53,677 bases of DNA from Enterobacter sichuanensis (lineage in GTDB: Bacteria; Pseudomonadota; Gammaproteobacteria; Enterobacterales; Enterobacteriaceae). Each line of letters opens with the position of its first letter. The stretch's first letter is position 1. Under the pieces are notes generated by a model that ran no database searches, had not been told where the DNA came from, and saw nothing but the letters and a program-made list of their open reading frames with translations. The stretch is taken from positions 1 through 53,677 of the forward strand of contig NZ_POVL01000036.1 of assembly GCF_002939185.1 (NCBI RefSeq), written 5' to 3'. Positions 42,677 through 53,609 of this stretch are shown piece after piece. Both the position numbers and the translations under genes were made by a program.

Positions 42677-42694
42677 TCATTAATATGTTAATGA
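42677..42694. promoter_or_regulatory. hpaR: HpaR operator (perfect dyad) at the hpaG promoter
   Basis: TCATTAA-TATG-TTAATGA, a perfect 7-4-7 inverted repeat 38 bp upstream of hpaG. In E. coli W, HpaR binds a similar dyad here, so this is its likely operator. A half-matching copy (TTGTTAATGATG, 42884-42895) lies just before hpaR and could be the second, weaker site. Confidence 0.8.
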
Positions 42695-42909
42695 TCTGGT
42701 TTTAAGCTTTTGCTGTTTATTTCGCAATCAGAAGTGAAGAATTTGTGATAGGAATAACAATAAATTTACATATCAATCATTATTTCAAAGTAAATCAGCA
42801 TGTTAATAAAATTGACGGGTTTCTGTTAGACTTTTTGACAGAAAATGCGTTGTTTATAAAAACATCTTTTAGTGATTGTTTACTTGTTAATGATGTGAAG
42901 GGGAGAGCT

Positions 42910-43350
42910 ATGCATGACTCATTAACCATTGCGCTGTTACAGGCGCGGGAAGCGGCGATGTCGTACTTCCGACCGATTGTGAAGCGCCATAACCTGACCG
43001 AGCAGCAGTGGCGGATTGTGCGCGTGCTGGCTGAACATCCGTCGATGGATTTTCACGATCTGGCGTTTCGTACCTGTATTTTGCGCCCGAGCCTGACCGG
43101 CATTCTGACGCGGATGGAGCGCGACGGCCTGGTGCTGCGCTTAAAGCCGGTGAACGACCAGCGCAAGCTGTACGTGTCGCTCACCAAAGAGGGCACTGCG
43201 CTGTATGAGCACGCCCAGGCACAGGTGGAAGAGGCGTATCAGCAGATTGAGGCGGAATATACCCCGGAGAAGATGAAACAGCTGACCGCGCTGCTGGAAG
43301 AGTTTATTGCGCTCGGAAACCGGCATAACGCAGCGCGGGAAGAAGAGTAA
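42910..43350 (+). CDS. hpaR: MarR-family repressor HpaR (homoprotocatechuate catabolism)
   Basis: A 146-residue winged-helix repressor of the hpaG operon, released by 4-hydroxyphenylacetate or its 3- or 3,4-hydroxylated relatives. It starts [11 protein letters not shown] and keeps [12 protein letters not shown]. A longer open frame from 42745 would include AT-rich intergenic DNA and is rejected; GGGGAGAG precedes the chosen ATG. Confidence 0.95.
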   Translation: MHDSLTIALLQAREAAMSYFRPIVKRHNLTEQQWRIVRVLAEHPSMDFHDLAFRTCILRPSLTGILTRMERDGLVLRLKPVNDQRKLYVSLTKEGTALYEHAQAQVEEAYQQIEAEYTPEKMKQLTALLEEFIALGNRHNAAREEE

Positions 43351-43377
43351 AAACCCCAAATTCCAGGATGATTTTCG

Positions 43378-43404
43378 TAAAGTTTTCTCTTTCCAGGCCG
43401 AAAA
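43378..43404 (+). promoter_or_regulatory. tsr: Sigma-28 (FliA) flagellar promoter for tsr
   Basis: TAAAGTTT, an 11-bp spacer, then GCCGAAAA, close to the FliA consensus TAAAGTTT-N11-GCCGATAA. It ends 29 bp before the tsr ATG, giving a short leader. Confidence 0.9.
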
Positions 43405-43433
43405 TTCTGTATCTGTCTGAGGAAAGAGAAAAC

Positions 43434-45098
43434 ATGTTAAACCGTATCAAGATTGTCACCAGTTTAATGCTGGTTTTAGCGATATTTGGCCTTTTACAAC
43501 TCACATCCGGTGGTCTTTTCTTCAATGCCCTTAAGCATGACAAAGAGAATTTCACTGTTCTGCAAACCATTCGTCAGCAACAGTCCACGCTGAACGCCAG
43601 CTGGGTAGCGTTGCTGCAAACCCGTAATACCCTGAACCGTGCGGGTATCCGCTATATGATGGATCAGAGCAATATCGGCAGCGGCGCGACCGTTAACGAT
43701 TTGATGCAAATTGCATCTGCGTCTCTGAAACAGGCGGAAAAAAACTGGGCTGCCTACGAAGCCCTGCCGCGCGATCCGCGTCAAAACGACGCTGAAGCGA
43801 TGGAGATCAAACGTAACTATGACATTTACCACGGTGCGCTGGCGGAGCTGATTCAGCTGCTGGGTGCAGGCAAAATCAACGCCTTCTTCGATCAACCGAC
43901 CCAGAGCTACCAGGACGGTTTTGAGAAGCAGTATGTGAGCTACCTGCAACAGAACGACAAGCTGTACCAGATTGCGGTTGAAGACAGCAACAGCTCCTTC
44001 AGCCAGGCTATCTGGGTGCTGGTAAGCGTGCTGATTGCCGTGCTGGTGGTGATCGTGGCTGTCTGGCTGGGTATCAAGCAGGCGCTGATCTCCCCGCTGA
44101 CGCGTCTGATCGACAACATTCGCCATATCGCCAGCGGCGACCTGGTGAAGCGCATTGAGGTGCAAGGCGCTAACGAGATGGGTGAACTGGCCGACTCGCT
44201 GCGTCATATGCAGAGTGAGCTGGTGCGGACCGTTGGTGACGTGCGTAACGGCGCGAATGCTATCTACAGCGGCGCGAGCGAAATCGCGATGGGCAATAAC
44301 GACCTCTCCTCCCGTACTGAACAGCAGGCGGCTTCCCTGGAAGAGACCGCTGCCAGTATGGAACAGCTGACGGCGACCGTTAAGCAGAACGCCGAGAACG
44401 CCCGTCAGGCGAGCCATCTTGCGCTGAGCGCCTCTGAAACCGCGCAGAAAGGCGGTAAAGTGGTGGATAACGTGGTGCAAACCATGCGCGATATCGCGGG
44501 CAGTTCGCAGAAAATTGCCGACATTATCAGCGTGATCGACGGTATTGCTTTCCAGACCAACATTCTGGCACTGAACGCGGCGGTTGAAGCGGCGCGTGCG
44601 GGCGAGCAGGGTCGTGGTTTTGCGGTGGTGGCAGGTGAAGTGCGTAACCTGGCACAGCGCAGCGCCCAGGCGGCACGTGAGATCAAGAGCCTGATCGAAG
44701 ACTCCGTGGGCCGCGTGGAAGTGGGCTCAACCCTGGTGGAAAGTGCCGGTGAAACCATGGGTGAGATCGTGAATGCGGTCACCCGCGTAACGGACATCAT
44801 GGGGGAGATCGCCTCTGCGTCTGACGAACAGAGCCGCGGTATCGACCAGGTGGGTCTGGCGGTGGCGGAGATGGATCGTGTGACCCAGCAGAACGCCTCG
44901 CTGGTAGAAGAGTCTGCCGCGGCTGCGGCCGCGCTGGAAGAGCAGGCGAGCCGCCTGACGCAGGCTGTGGCGGTGTTCCGCATTCAGCAGGAGCAGATGA
45001 AAGCGCGCGAGTTTGCATCCGCAAAAACGGTGTCCGCGCCGGTGATGACGCGTAAAACCGCGACTGCCGATGCCGGTGATAACTGGGAAACCTTCTAA
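43434..45098 (+). CDS. tsr: Methyl-accepting chemotaxis protein I, serine receptor Tsr
   Basis: A 554-residue inner-membrane receptor. The first membrane span is at about residues 7-33, a periplasmic four-helix ligand domain follows ([10 protein letters not shown] holds ligand arginines), and the second span is at about 190-215. HAMP, methylation helices and the signalling tip ([16 protein letters not shown]) come next. The C-terminus is the Asn-Trp-Glu-Thr-Phe tether for CheR and CheB. The ATG at 43434 fits E. coli Tsr. The flagellar promoter upstream shows co-regulation with motility. Confidence 0.95.
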   Translation: MLNRIKIVTSLMLVLAIFGLLQLTSGGLFFNALKHDKENFTVLQTIRQQQSTLNASWVALLQTRNTLNRAGIRYMMDQSNIGSGATVNDLMQIASASLKQAEKNWAAYEALPRDPRQNDAEAMEIKRNYDIYHGALAELIQLLGAGKINAFFDQPTQSYQDGFEKQYVSYLQQNDKLYQIAVEDSNSSFSQAIWVLVSVLIAVLVVIVAVWLGIKQALISPLTRLIDNIRHIASGDLVKRIEVQGANEMGELADSLRHMQSELVRTVGDVRNGANAIYSGASEIAMGNNDLSSRTEQQAASLEETAASMEQLTATVKQNAENARQASHLALSASETAQKGGKVVDNVVQTMRDIAGSSQKIADIISVIDGIAFQTNILALNAAVEAARAGEQGRGFAVVAGEVRNLAQRSAQAAREIKSLIEDSVGRVEVGSTLVESAGETMGEIVNAVTRVTDIMGEIASASDEQSRGIDQVGLAVAEMDRVTQQNASLVEESAAAAAALEEQASRLTQAVAVFRIQQEQMKAREFASAKTVSAPVMTRKTATADAGDNWETF

Positions 45099-45111
45099 CG
45101 CCGTGTGTGGT

Positions 45112-45171
45112 GCCGGGTGGCGGCTTCGCCTTACCCGGCCTACGGTTCAGGTTTTTTAGGCCCGGTGGGCG
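45112..45171. repeat. REP element with a diverged second unit
   Basis: Forward unit at 45112-45143 (GCCGGGTGGCGGCTTCGCC start) and a partial inverted unit to 45171 (TAGGCCCGGTGGGCGAT), between the convergent tsr and GNAT genes. Confidence 0.8.
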
Positions 45172-45174
45172 ATA

Positions 45175-45690
45175 TTACAGAGGCAGGCGCATGGCGCAGC
45201 GAGCGTCATACGCCAGACCGTGCGCTGCCTCTTCTTCCCTCTTCTGACGCAGCTCAGGCGTGAGTTCAGTGACGTATTCAAACCCCAGCCGCGCATAGAA
45301 CGGCGCATTCCATGGCACCTCGCGAAATGTCGTCAACGTCAACGCTGTCAGCCCCATTTTGCGGGCATGGTCAGCCGCACAGGCGATGAGTTGTCGACCT
45401 ATCCCTTTTCCCTGCCAGGCCCGATCAACCGAAATCTCCACAATAAACAGCGACGACGCGTGCGCTTCGGTAAGGATAAACCCCACGGGGCGGCCGTTCG
45501 CCAGCGCCAGCCAGCTGAACCCGCGTTCGGCATAGCCGAGGTGTTGCTCTGCGGTAATGACCTCGCCGTCAGCAAGCCAGGCGAATTCCGGGATGTCACG
45601 GAATCGTCCGGCCGCCGCGCGTTCAATAGCGGACAGGGCGGCCACATCGCCGGAGCGTGTGGGACGAACGGTAATGTGAAGGTCAACCAT
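45175..45690 (-). CDS. GNAT-family N-acetyltransferase
   Basis: A 171-residue acetyltransferase. The acetyl-CoA loop is Arg-Ala-Trp-Gln-Gly-Lys-Gly-Ile-Gly-Arg-Gln (about 93-103), preceded by the beta strand Leu-Phe-Ile-Val-Glu-Ile-Ser-Val. The C-terminal Phe-Tyr-Ala-Arg-Leu-Gly-Phe-Glu motif is complete. The start overlaps the opgB stop (TGATG), so it is probably translated from the opgB message. The substrate is unknown. Confidence 0.9.
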   Translation of the reverse strand: MVDLHITVRPTRSGDVAALSAIERAAAGRFRDIPEFAWLADGEVITAEQHLGYAERGFSWLALANGRPVGFILTEAHASSLFIVEISVDRAWQGKGIGRQLIACAADHARKMGLTALTLTTFREVPWNAPFYARLGFEYVTELTPELRQKREEEAAHGLAYDARCAMRLPL

Positions 45691-47981
45691 CAGCCTGCGG
45701 TTCTCACAATTTTGATCTCTACCATGCCAATCCCAATCTCACGCGGTGAGTGTCCAAGGATATTCCCCTCATTCGTCGCCTGCGGGTCAGGTGGCACAAT
45801 CACCAGGGTATTGCTGCGTGAGGGATTGTCAAAATGCAGCGTGTGTGTGGTCACGTCGTTTCCAAGCGTCAGCGTCTGCTCGCTATCGCCCACGCGGACT
45901 GGCACGGGCTTGTTGGCGTTGGGGCCGTACGCTCGGGCCGTGATCACCAGATCAAATTGTTCCGGCAGAGGATGGGTATACTCAATTTTCACCTCGTTGC
46001 CCAGTTGCGCGTTCGACCAGCGCCCCCAGGACTCCGGACGGGAGATGCCGCTAAACTGTTTCACCTCTTCCGGCGCGCCGGCCACGTTAAAGATAAAGCT
46101 GTCCGCCTTGTAGCGAATGTCGTTATCGACGATTTTCAGCATGTCGACGTTACGCTGATAGCGCGCGGTATCAATCACCGCGTCTTTGAAAGCGGTTTTG
46201 CCTTTCCATACCGCTTTATCCACATGCTGAACGGTTTGCTCCCCGCCAAGCTGGCCCTGAGAGACGCACCAGTCGGTAGAGAGTGCCAGCGGCTGGGACC
46301 AGAGCTGGCCCATTTTGTAGCATCTGTCGACCCAGACGAAGTTATCACGCGGGGCAAAATCGGCGAGCTGATAACGCAGCGGCGCGGAATATTCGCTTTC
46401 CGGCAGCGGCTCGACGCGACTCTCCGACACGCGTAACAGCAGCGGCAGGCGGAAGTTGCTGCCCGAGAAGGCAATGGTGTTTTTATCGCGATCGATGGTG
46501 AAGTCTTTCATCTCTTTCGGGAAGTTCCACAGGCGGATGATGTCTGGCTTCCAGGCGAGGATTTTCTCCTTCATGTTGAGAAACACTTCCGACAGGGATT
46601 GCCCCGACAGCGTGCTGCGGCCAAGGCCAATAAAGTTATCTCCGCCCAGAATGTCCAGCACGGTCGCCCCGTTATCCATGGAGTTGCGTTTGGTGGCGAT
46701 CACCTCCTGCCGCGGCTGGTCGCCGCGCAGGACAAAGAACAGATTGCTGCGATCCTGCTTGTTGAGCTGATCCCAGGCGCTGTTTTTCATCGCCAGATGG
46801 TCAGACGAGACGACGATGACGGTGTTTTTAAACCAGGGCGAGGCTTTGATCTTCTCGACCAGCGCGGCGATGTGCTCCTGGCTACAGGTCACGGCGCTGA
46901 AGGAGGTGTTGTTTTTGCCATCGACATCATAGCGTTTGCGCTTACAGGTGCGTGAGACGAACCCATCCGGATGATGCGTATCCACCGTCAGGGCAAAGAG
47001 CGAGAAGCGCTTGCCCGCGCGGGAGAGTTCCTCGAATTTCTTCCAGGTTTCGTCCAGCACGGTATCGTCATAGAAGCCCCAGTCGTTACGGTAGCCCGGA
47101 TCGGCCACCGTCGTTTTTAACTCTTCCGAGCCGTACAGGTGGTCAAAACCGTGGGATTTCAGGAACACATCTTTTCCGGCGAAGCGCAGGTTTGCCCCCT
47201 GCATAAAATAGTTTTCGTAGCCGGAGTTTTTCAGGATGTCGCCGAGGCAAATATTCTGGGGGAAGAACGTCGACATTGAGGCTGAGGCGTTCCCTTCAAA
47301 AGGGGCGAACAGCGGAATACCGCACTGGGAGGCGACCATCCCGGCGATGGTGTAATCCGTACCGGGTAACTGCATGGTGTGGCTGAAATCGAGGCCTTCG
47401 TTTTTCAGTGCGCCCAGGTCTGGCGTCAGGTTCGGGAAGGCGTCATTATCAAAGTAGGTGCGCTCCAGGCTTTCACCGTAGATATAGACCAGATTGAGTT
47501 TCGGGTTGGCGATCGTTTTCGACGGTTCTTTGTAGTAGGCCACAAAATCCGGGTCGCCGTCGCGCGACTGGGATTTCACCAGCTCGGTGATCTGATGGAA
47601 CGCCGGGCTGGCGTCGACGGAGGCCAGCGCCAGGACTAACGCCAGCAGGCTGTAACCATGGTGGTGCGGATGATGGCGACGTCGACGCAAGACCCAGGCA
47701 AGCGCGCCAAAAATCGTCACCAGCGCGACGACGAGGCCGAGCCCCGGAATTATGTACTTACCTACGCCTGCGCCGGTCAGGCTGTTCGTCAGCGTGTAGA
47801 GCACCGCGTCGTTAATGCCGTCACCGGTAAAGTAATCGCTGGCGTATAAAGTAATGTTTAAAATAATAAAAATGCCAAGCACCACCAGCGTGGCGATAAA
47901 CCACCAGGTGTTACGGCCGGCTTTCCAGGCATAGACGCCGACAGAAGCCAGAAAAAGGGCAAGGGACATTAATTCTGACAA
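45690..47981 (-). CDS. opgB: Phosphoglycerol transferase I OpgB (MdoB)
   Basis: A 763-residue inner-membrane enzyme that transfers phosphoglycerol from phosphatidylglycerol to periplasmic osmoregulated glucans. Four N-terminal spans (about residues 1-135) anchor a large sulfatase-fold domain with Tyr-Gly-Glu-Ser-Leu-Glu-Arg-Thr (nucleophile region), Thr-His-His-Pro-Asp-Gly and Ser-Ser-Asp-His as metal-site motifs. It matches E. coli OpgB end to end. Confidence 0.95.
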   Translation of the reverse strand: MSELMSLALFLASVGVYAWKAGRNTWWFIATLVVLGIFIILNITLYASDYFTGDGINDAVLYTLTNSLTGAGVGKYIIPGLGLVVALVTIFGALAWVLRRRRHHPHHHGYSLLALVLALASVDASPAFHQITELVKSQSRDGDPDFVAYYKEPSKTIANPKLNLVYIYGESLERTYFDNDAFPNLTPDLGALKNEGLDFSHTMQLPGTDYTIAGMVASQCGIPLFAPFEGNASASMSTFFPQNICLGDILKNSGYENYFMQGANLRFAGKDVFLKSHGFDHLYGSEELKTTVADPGYRNDWGFYDDTVLDETWKKFEELSRAGKRFSLFALTVDTHHPDGFVSRTCKRKRYDVDGKNNTSFSAVTCSQEHIAALVEKIKASPWFKNTVIVVSSDHLAMKNSAWDQLNKQDRSNLFFVLRGDQPRQEVIATKRNSMDNGATVLDILGGDNFIGLGRSTLSGQSLSEVFLNMKEKILAWKPDIIRLWNFPKEMKDFTIDRDKNTIAFSGSNFRLPLLLRVSESRVEPLPESEYSAPLRYQLADFAPRDNFVWVDRCYKMGQLWSQPLALSTDWCVSQGQLGGEQTVQHVDKAVWKGKTAFKDAVIDTARYQRNVDMLKIVDNDIRYKADSFIFNVAGAPEEVKQFSGISRPESWGRWSNAQLGNEVKIEYTHPLPEQFDLVITARAYGPNANKPVPVRVGDSEQTLTLGNDVTTHTLHFDNPSRSNTLVIVPPDPQATNEGNILGHSPREIGIGMVEIKIVRTAG

Positions 47982-48192
47982 CAGCCTATCCTCATGACGC
48001 CAGGTGCTTCGCTGGCTAACTGTTTATTTTTTAGGTCATACACTGTAATTGCGATGTCGTTTAGCTGCAATTTTAGTGTCACGAAAGTGTGCTGTTGTTA
48101 GGATTTGGTTTAGAAAATCGTTTTTATGAAGGGTGTCGCATCCTGACAAACGGACGCTCTGACGGTGTCTGGTAGGGAAAATGTTCGTTTAG

Positions 48193-48227
48193 CGCCGCGT
48201 TGCAAGACTATCGCATTAAACGCGGCG
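48193..48227 (-). terminator. Stem-loop after yjjA
   Basis: Stem CGCCGCGTT/AACGCGGCG (9 bp) with an 17-base loop, 25 bp past the yjjA stop. There is no clear T-run, so it may be an RNA-stabilising structure rather than a true terminator. Confidence 0.4.
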
Positions 48228-48251
48228 TGTTGTGGCAGAAAATGGGGCCGA

Positions 48252-48734
48252 TCAGGAGATGAAATTAACGCCTTGTTTCAGCACCAGATCGCAGGCTTTG
48301 GTTTTCACCTCTTTTGCCAGTGACGAGTTGCCGAGAGTGCTCAGGTTAAGCTGCTGGCCGTTTTGCGCGTTAAGCAGGCCCTGAATACCGTCCATATAGT
48401 TGGTATCCGCTTTCTGCTCCTGGGTATCCAGACCCAGTTTACCCAGCACCTGGTTTTTCACGTTTTGCGCGTCGGTCACGGAGGCCAGTTTTTGCTTCGC
48501 GCAATATTCCAGAATCCCCGCCGCGTTGTTCATCGTGCCCGCGCTCAGGCTCTGGCTGCTGTTGCCCAGCAGGCTGGTGAGGGAAGAGGCGGAGAGTCCG
48601 CCCTGAGAGCTGCCGCTCTCTTTGGTCAACTGGTTTGCGGCGCTTGACAACGACTCCTGCCAGGAGGCTGCCTGCGCTGCGCCGGTAACCAGCAGCGCGC
48701 CTAAAAAGGTGCTGATAACAATCTGTTTTTTCAT
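48252..48734 (-). CDS. yjjA: DUF2501 secreted protein YjjA
   Basis: A 160-residue protein with a signal peptide (Met-Lys-Lys-Gln-Ile-Val-Ile-Ser-Thr-Phe..., cleavage after Ala-Gln-Ala at 22). The mature part is helical, rich in Ser, Gln and Leu, with two cysteines (Glu-Tyr-Cys-Ala-Lys-Gln and Lys-Ala-Cys-Asp-Leu) that could pair. It is the third gene of the dnaTC-yjjA unit. The function is unknown; a role in the envelope is inferred from the signal peptide. Confidence 0.9.
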   Translation of the reverse strand: MKKQIVISTFLGALLVTGAAQAASWQESLSSAANQLTKESGSSQGGLSASSLTSLLGNSSQSLSAGTMNNAAGILEYCAKQKLASVTDAQNVKNQVLGKLGLDTQEQKADTNYMDGIQGLLNAQNGQQLNLSTLGNSSLAKEVKTKACDLVLKQGVNFIS

Positions 48735-48818
48735 ATTGGCTTTCTCAAAAAGGTCCGTTTTGGGCCGGAAGGGGTTCCAGTATATACCTGCGCCCTGTCG
48801 GCGATTCCTGGAACTGTC

Positions 48819-49556
48819 TTAATACTCTTTGCCGGTGACGCGGCTGCGGTAACTTTCCCAGTCGAAGATGACATACAGGCTGTTACCCAGCTTCATGCGG
48901 TCCATGACGCGTTCCCCCAGCAAGCGGGTCATCTCATCGATATTGTGATTCGTTAACATGCCGGTGGGGCGCTTGGAGGAGGAGCGGCGATCGACAATCT
49001 GGTTAATGATCACCTTTTCATAACGGGATTCGGTCTGAACCCCGATCTCATCGATGACCAGCAAATCCACATTACTCAGATCGTTAAGCAGTTGCTCTTC
49101 GCTGGTTTCCCGGTTGCTGAAGGTGTCTTTCATCGCAGACATGATATCGGCCACAGTGATGATAAGGACCGACTTCCCGCGCAGAAGCAGTTCGTTGCAA
49201 ATGGCGGCGGCCAGATGGTTTTTACCGGTTCCCGGCTTACCGCTGAAGATGAAGCTGGCGATATTGCCGTCGAATTCATCAACATACTGACGTGCGGCGG
49301 CGAGCGCGTTCATCTGCCCGTTGGTCTCGATTTTATAGTTATCAAACGAGCAATTCTGGTGCAGGGGACGAATACCGGAACGGTTGAAGGTGCGCTGCAT
49401 TTTCATCGCCCGGTTTTCGCGGGCGAGGGCCGCGGCGCGGATCTTTCCCTGCTCTTTTTGCCACGCCAGCAGCTCTTCCCCCGTCGTGAAAGCGGGCTTT
49501 ACGTTGGCAGGCATCATTTTTTGCAGTCGTTTCATCAGGTCGCCGACATTCTTCAT
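48819..49556 (-). CDS. dnaC: DNA helicase loader DnaC
   Basis: A 245-residue AAA+ ATPase that loads the DnaB replicative helicase at the origin and at restart forks. The Walker A loop is Gly-Lys-Pro-Gly-Thr-Gly-Lys-Asn-His (about 105-113), where the family has Asn in place of Ser or Thr. Walker B is Leu-Leu-Val-Ile-Asp-Glu (about 170). The N-terminal helix that contacts DnaB and the Arg-Val-Thr-Gly-Lys-Glu-Tyr end are both present. The start overlaps the dnaT stop by four bases. Confidence 0.95.
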   Translation of the reverse strand: MKNVGDLMKRLQKMMPANVKPAFTTGEELLAWQKEQGKIRAAALARENRAMKMQRTFNRSGIRPLHQNCSFDNYKIETNGQMNALAAARQYVDEFDGNIASFIFSGKPGTGKNHLAAAICNELLLRGKSVLIITVADIMSAMKDTFSNRETSEEQLLNDLSNVDLLVIDEIGVQTESRYEKVIINQIVDRRSSSKRPTGMLTNHNIDEMTRLLGERVMDRMKLGNSLYVIFDWESYRSRVTGKEY

Positions 49557-50098
49557 TTCGCACCTCGGAATCCACTCGGGATCTGTTTATCCGGTTCGGA
49601 AAACGCGTTGATATCGCGTTTTGGCTGGCCATTGTTGCTGGCGCGGGTAATTTGCAGGTGACGCGCGAGCTTTTGCTGCCACTGAATATGGGTGAAGACT
49701 TTACCTTCCGCCTGCCACCAGGCGGTAAATGCGGCGAGCTCTTCAGCGGTAGCTGGCTGGGTTAACGCAATGCCCCACAGCGCGGCCTGGCGCTGAAAAT
49801 CTGCATCCGGTTGCCAGCCCGCGTAGAGGGCAAATTTTCCCATCGGAACGGTCACGGGCGCGTTAACCGGCTCATCGAAGAACTGGTTATCCAGCGTGAT
49901 ATCACTCGCCGGGCGTGACAATTGCGCTTCAGTTTCCAGGAGCTGTGCCAGACGTTCCGGTGTGATTGCGTAAAACGCCGGAGCGTTGTCGGCAAAAACC
50001 GCAACCGTGCCACCTTCGGCGTGGGTCAACACACCGCGTGGGTCGCGCATAAAGGCATCAATACCAGCAATGCTGGTGGTCAGGATTCTGGAGGACAT
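49553..50098 (-). CDS. dnaT: Primosomal protein DnaT
   Basis: A 181-residue primosome component that helps bring DnaB-DnaC to PriA/PriB-bound DNA at stalled forks. The conserved C-terminal region contains [15 protein letters not shown] and Ile-Pro-Ser-Gly-Phe-Arg. The ATG at 50098 begins Met-Ser-Ser-Arg-Ile-Leu-Thr, as in E. coli. The longer open frame to 50245 reads into a REP element and is rejected. Confidence 0.95.
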   Translation of the reverse strand: MSSRILTTSIAGIDAFMRDPRGVLTHAEGGTVAVFADNAPAFYAITPERLAQLLETEAQLSRPASDITLDNQFFDEPVNAPVTVPMGKFALYAGWQPDADFQRQAALWGIALTQPATAEELAAFTAWWQAEGKVFTHIQWQQKLARHLQITRASNNGQPKRDINAFSEPDKQIPSGFRGAK

Positions 50099-50179
50099 AA
50101 CGCTTTCTCTACTGAATGACTTCGGGCGTGATATGGGCTTATGGTAGCACAGAGAGGATGAGGGAATGGAGGGGGATTT

Positions 50180-50244
50180 CCCCGGTGGCGCTGCGCTTAC
50201 CGGGGCTACAGTGGCAGGACTGATAAGCGCAGCGCCATCAGGCA
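50180..50244. repeat. REP pair (BIME) between dnaT and ohr
   Basis: Forward unit at 50180-50210 (CCCCGGTGGCGCTGCGCTT start) and a diverged inverted unit at 50216-50244 (CAGGACTGATAAGCGCAGC start). It ends just before the ohr stop codon. Confidence 0.85.
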
Positions 50245-50248
50245 TTTA

Positions 50249-50677
50249 TCACGCGATGATATTCAGGGTCACGTCGATGTTGCCGCGGGTCGCGTTAGAG
50301 TACGGGCATACAATGTGCGCGGCATCCACCAGCTTTTTGGCTTCCGCCGGATCCATACCTTCAACATGGATGTTCAGCTTTGCTTCAATACCAAAGCCGG
50401 TTGGCAGTGGACCAATACCCACTTCACCTTCAATAAAGGCGTCTTTTGGCAGGGTAAATTTGTCGCGCGCGGCCACGAACTTCATCGCACCCAGGAAGCA
50501 GGCGGAGTAGCCTGCAGCAAACAGCTGCTCAGGGTTGGTGACGTCTCCGCCCATGCCGCCCATCTCTTTTGGCACACCCAGTTTGACATCCAGTACACCA
50601 TCGGAAGAGGTCGCGCGGCCGTCACGGCCACCGGTTGCTTTTGCTTTGGCGGTATAAACAACTTTTTCTAAAGACAT
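50249..50677 (-). CDS. ohr: Organic hydroperoxide resistance protein Ohr
   Basis: A 142-residue OsmC/Ohr peroxidase. Cys60 (Gly-Tyr-Ser-Ala-Cys-Phe-Leu-Gly-Ala) is the peroxidatic residue and Cys124 (His-Ile-Val-Cys-Pro-Tyr-Ser-Asn-Ala-Thr) the resolving one; Pro49 and Glu50 fit the family. It reduces fatty-acid and other organic hydroperoxides using lipoyl reductants. It lies downstream of its presumed repressor gene on the same strand. Confidence 0.95.
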   Translation of the reverse strand: MSLEKVVYTAKAKATGGRDGRATSSDGVLDVKLGVPKEMGGMGGDVTNPEQLFAAGYSACFLGAMKFVAARDKFTLPKDAFIEGEVGIGPLPTGFGIEAKLNIHVEGMDPAEAKKLVDAAHIVCPYSNATRGNIDVTLNIIA

Positions 50678-50761
50678 GGCAGGTTCCTCATCTTGCTTTA
50701 ATGTGTGCTATTAAATAGCGTGCGATATATATGGTTAAATAAAGATACGTAAAGTATAGCC

Positions 50762-51214
50762 TTACGCGCGCTGAATATGTTGTCGCAAAAGCTCCAGCTG
50801 CTGCTTGAGAGACAGCAGGGTGTCGGTATCACACTGCGCTGCGCATCCCACCGCATGGGGGATTCCTGCAGCCTGCTGCTGAAGTTCACGTCCCGCGTCA
50901 CTCAGGGTAACGGCGACCTGACGTTCATCCTGGCGCGAGCGCTGACGGTTTATCAGCCCGGCGCTTTCCAGACGTTTTAACAGCGGCGTCAGGGTGGCAG
51001 AATCCAGAAACAGCCGTTCACCGATGTCCGACACCGTGATGTCATCCTGCTCCCACAGCACCAGCATTACCAGGTATTGCGGGTAGGTCAGGTTCAGCGG
51101 TGCCAGCAGTTGCCGGTACAGCTTATTTAGCGCCAGATTTGCCGAATAAAGGGCAAAGCAGAGCTGGTTATCCAGCCTGAGCGCAGCGGTTGCGTCGTGT
51201 GTTTTCGCGTTCAT
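50762..51214 (-). CDS. ohrR: MarR-type organic peroxide sensor OhrR
   Basis: A 150-residue winged-helix repressor. The sensing Cys19 lies in [11 protein letters not shown], the hallmark of OhrR. Two more cysteines, Cys124 and Cys128, near the C-terminus fit the two-cysteine class that forms an inter-subunit disulfide. Tyr33 and Tyr44 occupy expected positions. The chosen start Met-Asn-Ala-Lys-Thr-His (51214) is preferred to one at 51253. It should repress ohr, whose start is 84 bp further along the same strand. Confidence 0.9.
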   Translation of the reverse strand: MNAKTHDATAALRLDNQLCFALYSANLALNKLYRQLLAPLNLTYPQYLVMLVLWEQDDITVSDIGERLFLDSATLTPLLKRLESAGLINRQRSRQDERQVAVTLSDAGRELQQQAAGIPHAVGCAAQCDTDTLLSLKQQLELLRQHIQRA

Positions 51215-51241
51215 GAGATAAATATAGGTAGCGCACGATTT

Positions 51242-51255
51242 AATTGCAAGCAATT
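51242..51255. promoter_or_regulatory. ohrR: Palindrome upstream of ohrR (candidate OhrR operator)
   Basis: Perfect 14-bp dyad AATTGC-AA-GCAATT, 28 bp upstream of the ohrR start and abutting the TetR stop codon. OhrR sites are AT-rich dyads with AATT ends, so autoregulation is plausible. Confidence 0.55.
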
Positions 51256-51888
51256 TTATGGGCAGGTATAACGCAGGGCCACCTGAACGGCCATTTTACG
51301 GTAGTGCTGGCGCTGCGCCTCTTCGTCTGCACCCTCTTCAAACAGCAGCGTAAAGGTGTAGCTGTTGGCAACGTAATGAAAGCTGAAACTGCTGATCAGA
51401 CGATGCAGATCGCGCGCGTCAACCGTCTGGCTGAATAACTGTTTTTCTTTCCCCCGGCGCAGGATCCCTTCCAGCAGATCGAGCGCGCTACGGTTGACCT
51501 GGCGAAGGTAATTCGACTGCTGCATAAAGCGGCCACGCTGCATGTTTTCCATGCAGATAATCCGGATGTAATCCGGGTGGTCGGCGTGGTAGTCAAAGGT
51601 GGCTTCCACCAGTTCGACCAGCGCTTCGACCGGTGACATGTCTGCGAGGCTAAGCGCTTTTTCACTGGCGCGGATCTGGGTGTAAACATATTCCAGTACG
51701 AGGAGATACAGGTTTTCTTTGTTCTTAAAATGGTAAACCACCATCCGCTTGGTGGTGCCAGCTTTCTCTGCGATCTGCTCCATGCGGGCGCCGTTCAACC
51801 CATATTCGGCAAAAAGCGCGATAGCGCTCTGAAAAATTTTCTCTTTCAGGCTGGATTCTTCAGGGAGTTCGCTGCCAGGGTTAGCCAC
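51256..51888 (-). CDS. TetR-family transcriptional regulator
   Basis: A 210-residue regulator with the TetR helix-turn-helix at about residues 20-60 (Ile-Phe-Gln-Ser-Ala-Ile-Ala-Leu-Phe-Ala-Glu-Tyr-Gly, Ala-Gly-Thr-Thr-Lys-Arg-Met-Val-Val-Tyr-His-Phe) and an all-helical ligand domain with Tyr-Ile-Arg-Ile-Ile-Cys-Met-Glu-Asn. The N-terminus and length resemble the RutR-like subgroup. It lies between ohrR and yjjB, where E. coli has no such gene, and it could act elsewhere. The ligand is unknown. Confidence 0.88.
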   Translation of the reverse strand: MANPGSELPEESSLKEKIFQSAIALFAEYGLNGARMEQIAEKAGTTKRMVVYHFKNKENLYLLVLEYVYTQIRASEKALSLADMSPVEALVELVEATFDYHADHPDYIRIICMENMQRGRFMQQSNYLRQVNRSALDLLEGILRRGKEKQLFSQTVDARDLHRLISSFSFHYVANSYTFTLLFEEGADEEAQRQHYRKMAVQVALRYTCP

Positions 51889-51955
51889 ATCCTTTCCTTA
51901 TGTTCACCAAACGGACCAGAAAGATTATCTCCATGGCAGCGGGATAATACAAATA

Positions 51956-53196
<1,241 letters not shown>

Positions 53197-53609
53197 GTAT
53201 TGTCCCGAAGATGATGATGGAGAGTTGCCGTTTAGCTCACGATGATTACTTTTAGCACAAAGTGCAGTGTCTCTTGCTGTGGGTCAGATCAAGGTTTATG
53301 CAAACAGTGGCAACCCGTATCGCTGAAGGGTGGGGGATTAATCTATTAATGCAGTGAATTCTTTATATAGAGATATAAATACTTTGTATTTAGTTATTCT
53401 AATTTTATATTGTCATTATTTTAATGGGTTCGGAATTAAATTTATTTGCGCTTTGTGAGATATTACCGTTGTTTTAGGCATTTCCTAAACTAAAAAACAT
53501 ATCTCATCTTCTGCTTGTATTAATCGGTTTTATACTCAGGGACGAAAATAGTGATAGAGCGATGTGTTTTGACGTTACACATTCTATGAAAAATGGACAC
53601 GGAGGGTCT
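53197..53609. other. AT-rich divergent promoter region between yjjP and yjjQ
   Basis: 413 bp with a strongly AT-rich middle (about 53345-53540), probably carrying both promoters. In E. coli, the yjjQ-bglJ promoter is silenced by H-NS, and this region has the right composition for that. No gene or RNA is evident. Confidence 0.6.

Noticed and set aside
42745..42909. N-terminal extension of HpaR
   Set aside because: AT-rich intergenic sequence; the known HpaR start Met-His-Asp-Ser follows a GGGGAGAG site.
5917..50244. REP clusters as a CRISPR array
   Set aside because: The repeats are dispersed, palindromic and without regular spacers; they are REP/BIME elements.
50099..50245. N-terminal extension of DnaT
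   Set aside because: It reads through a REP element, and the E. coli start aligns with the ATG at 50098.
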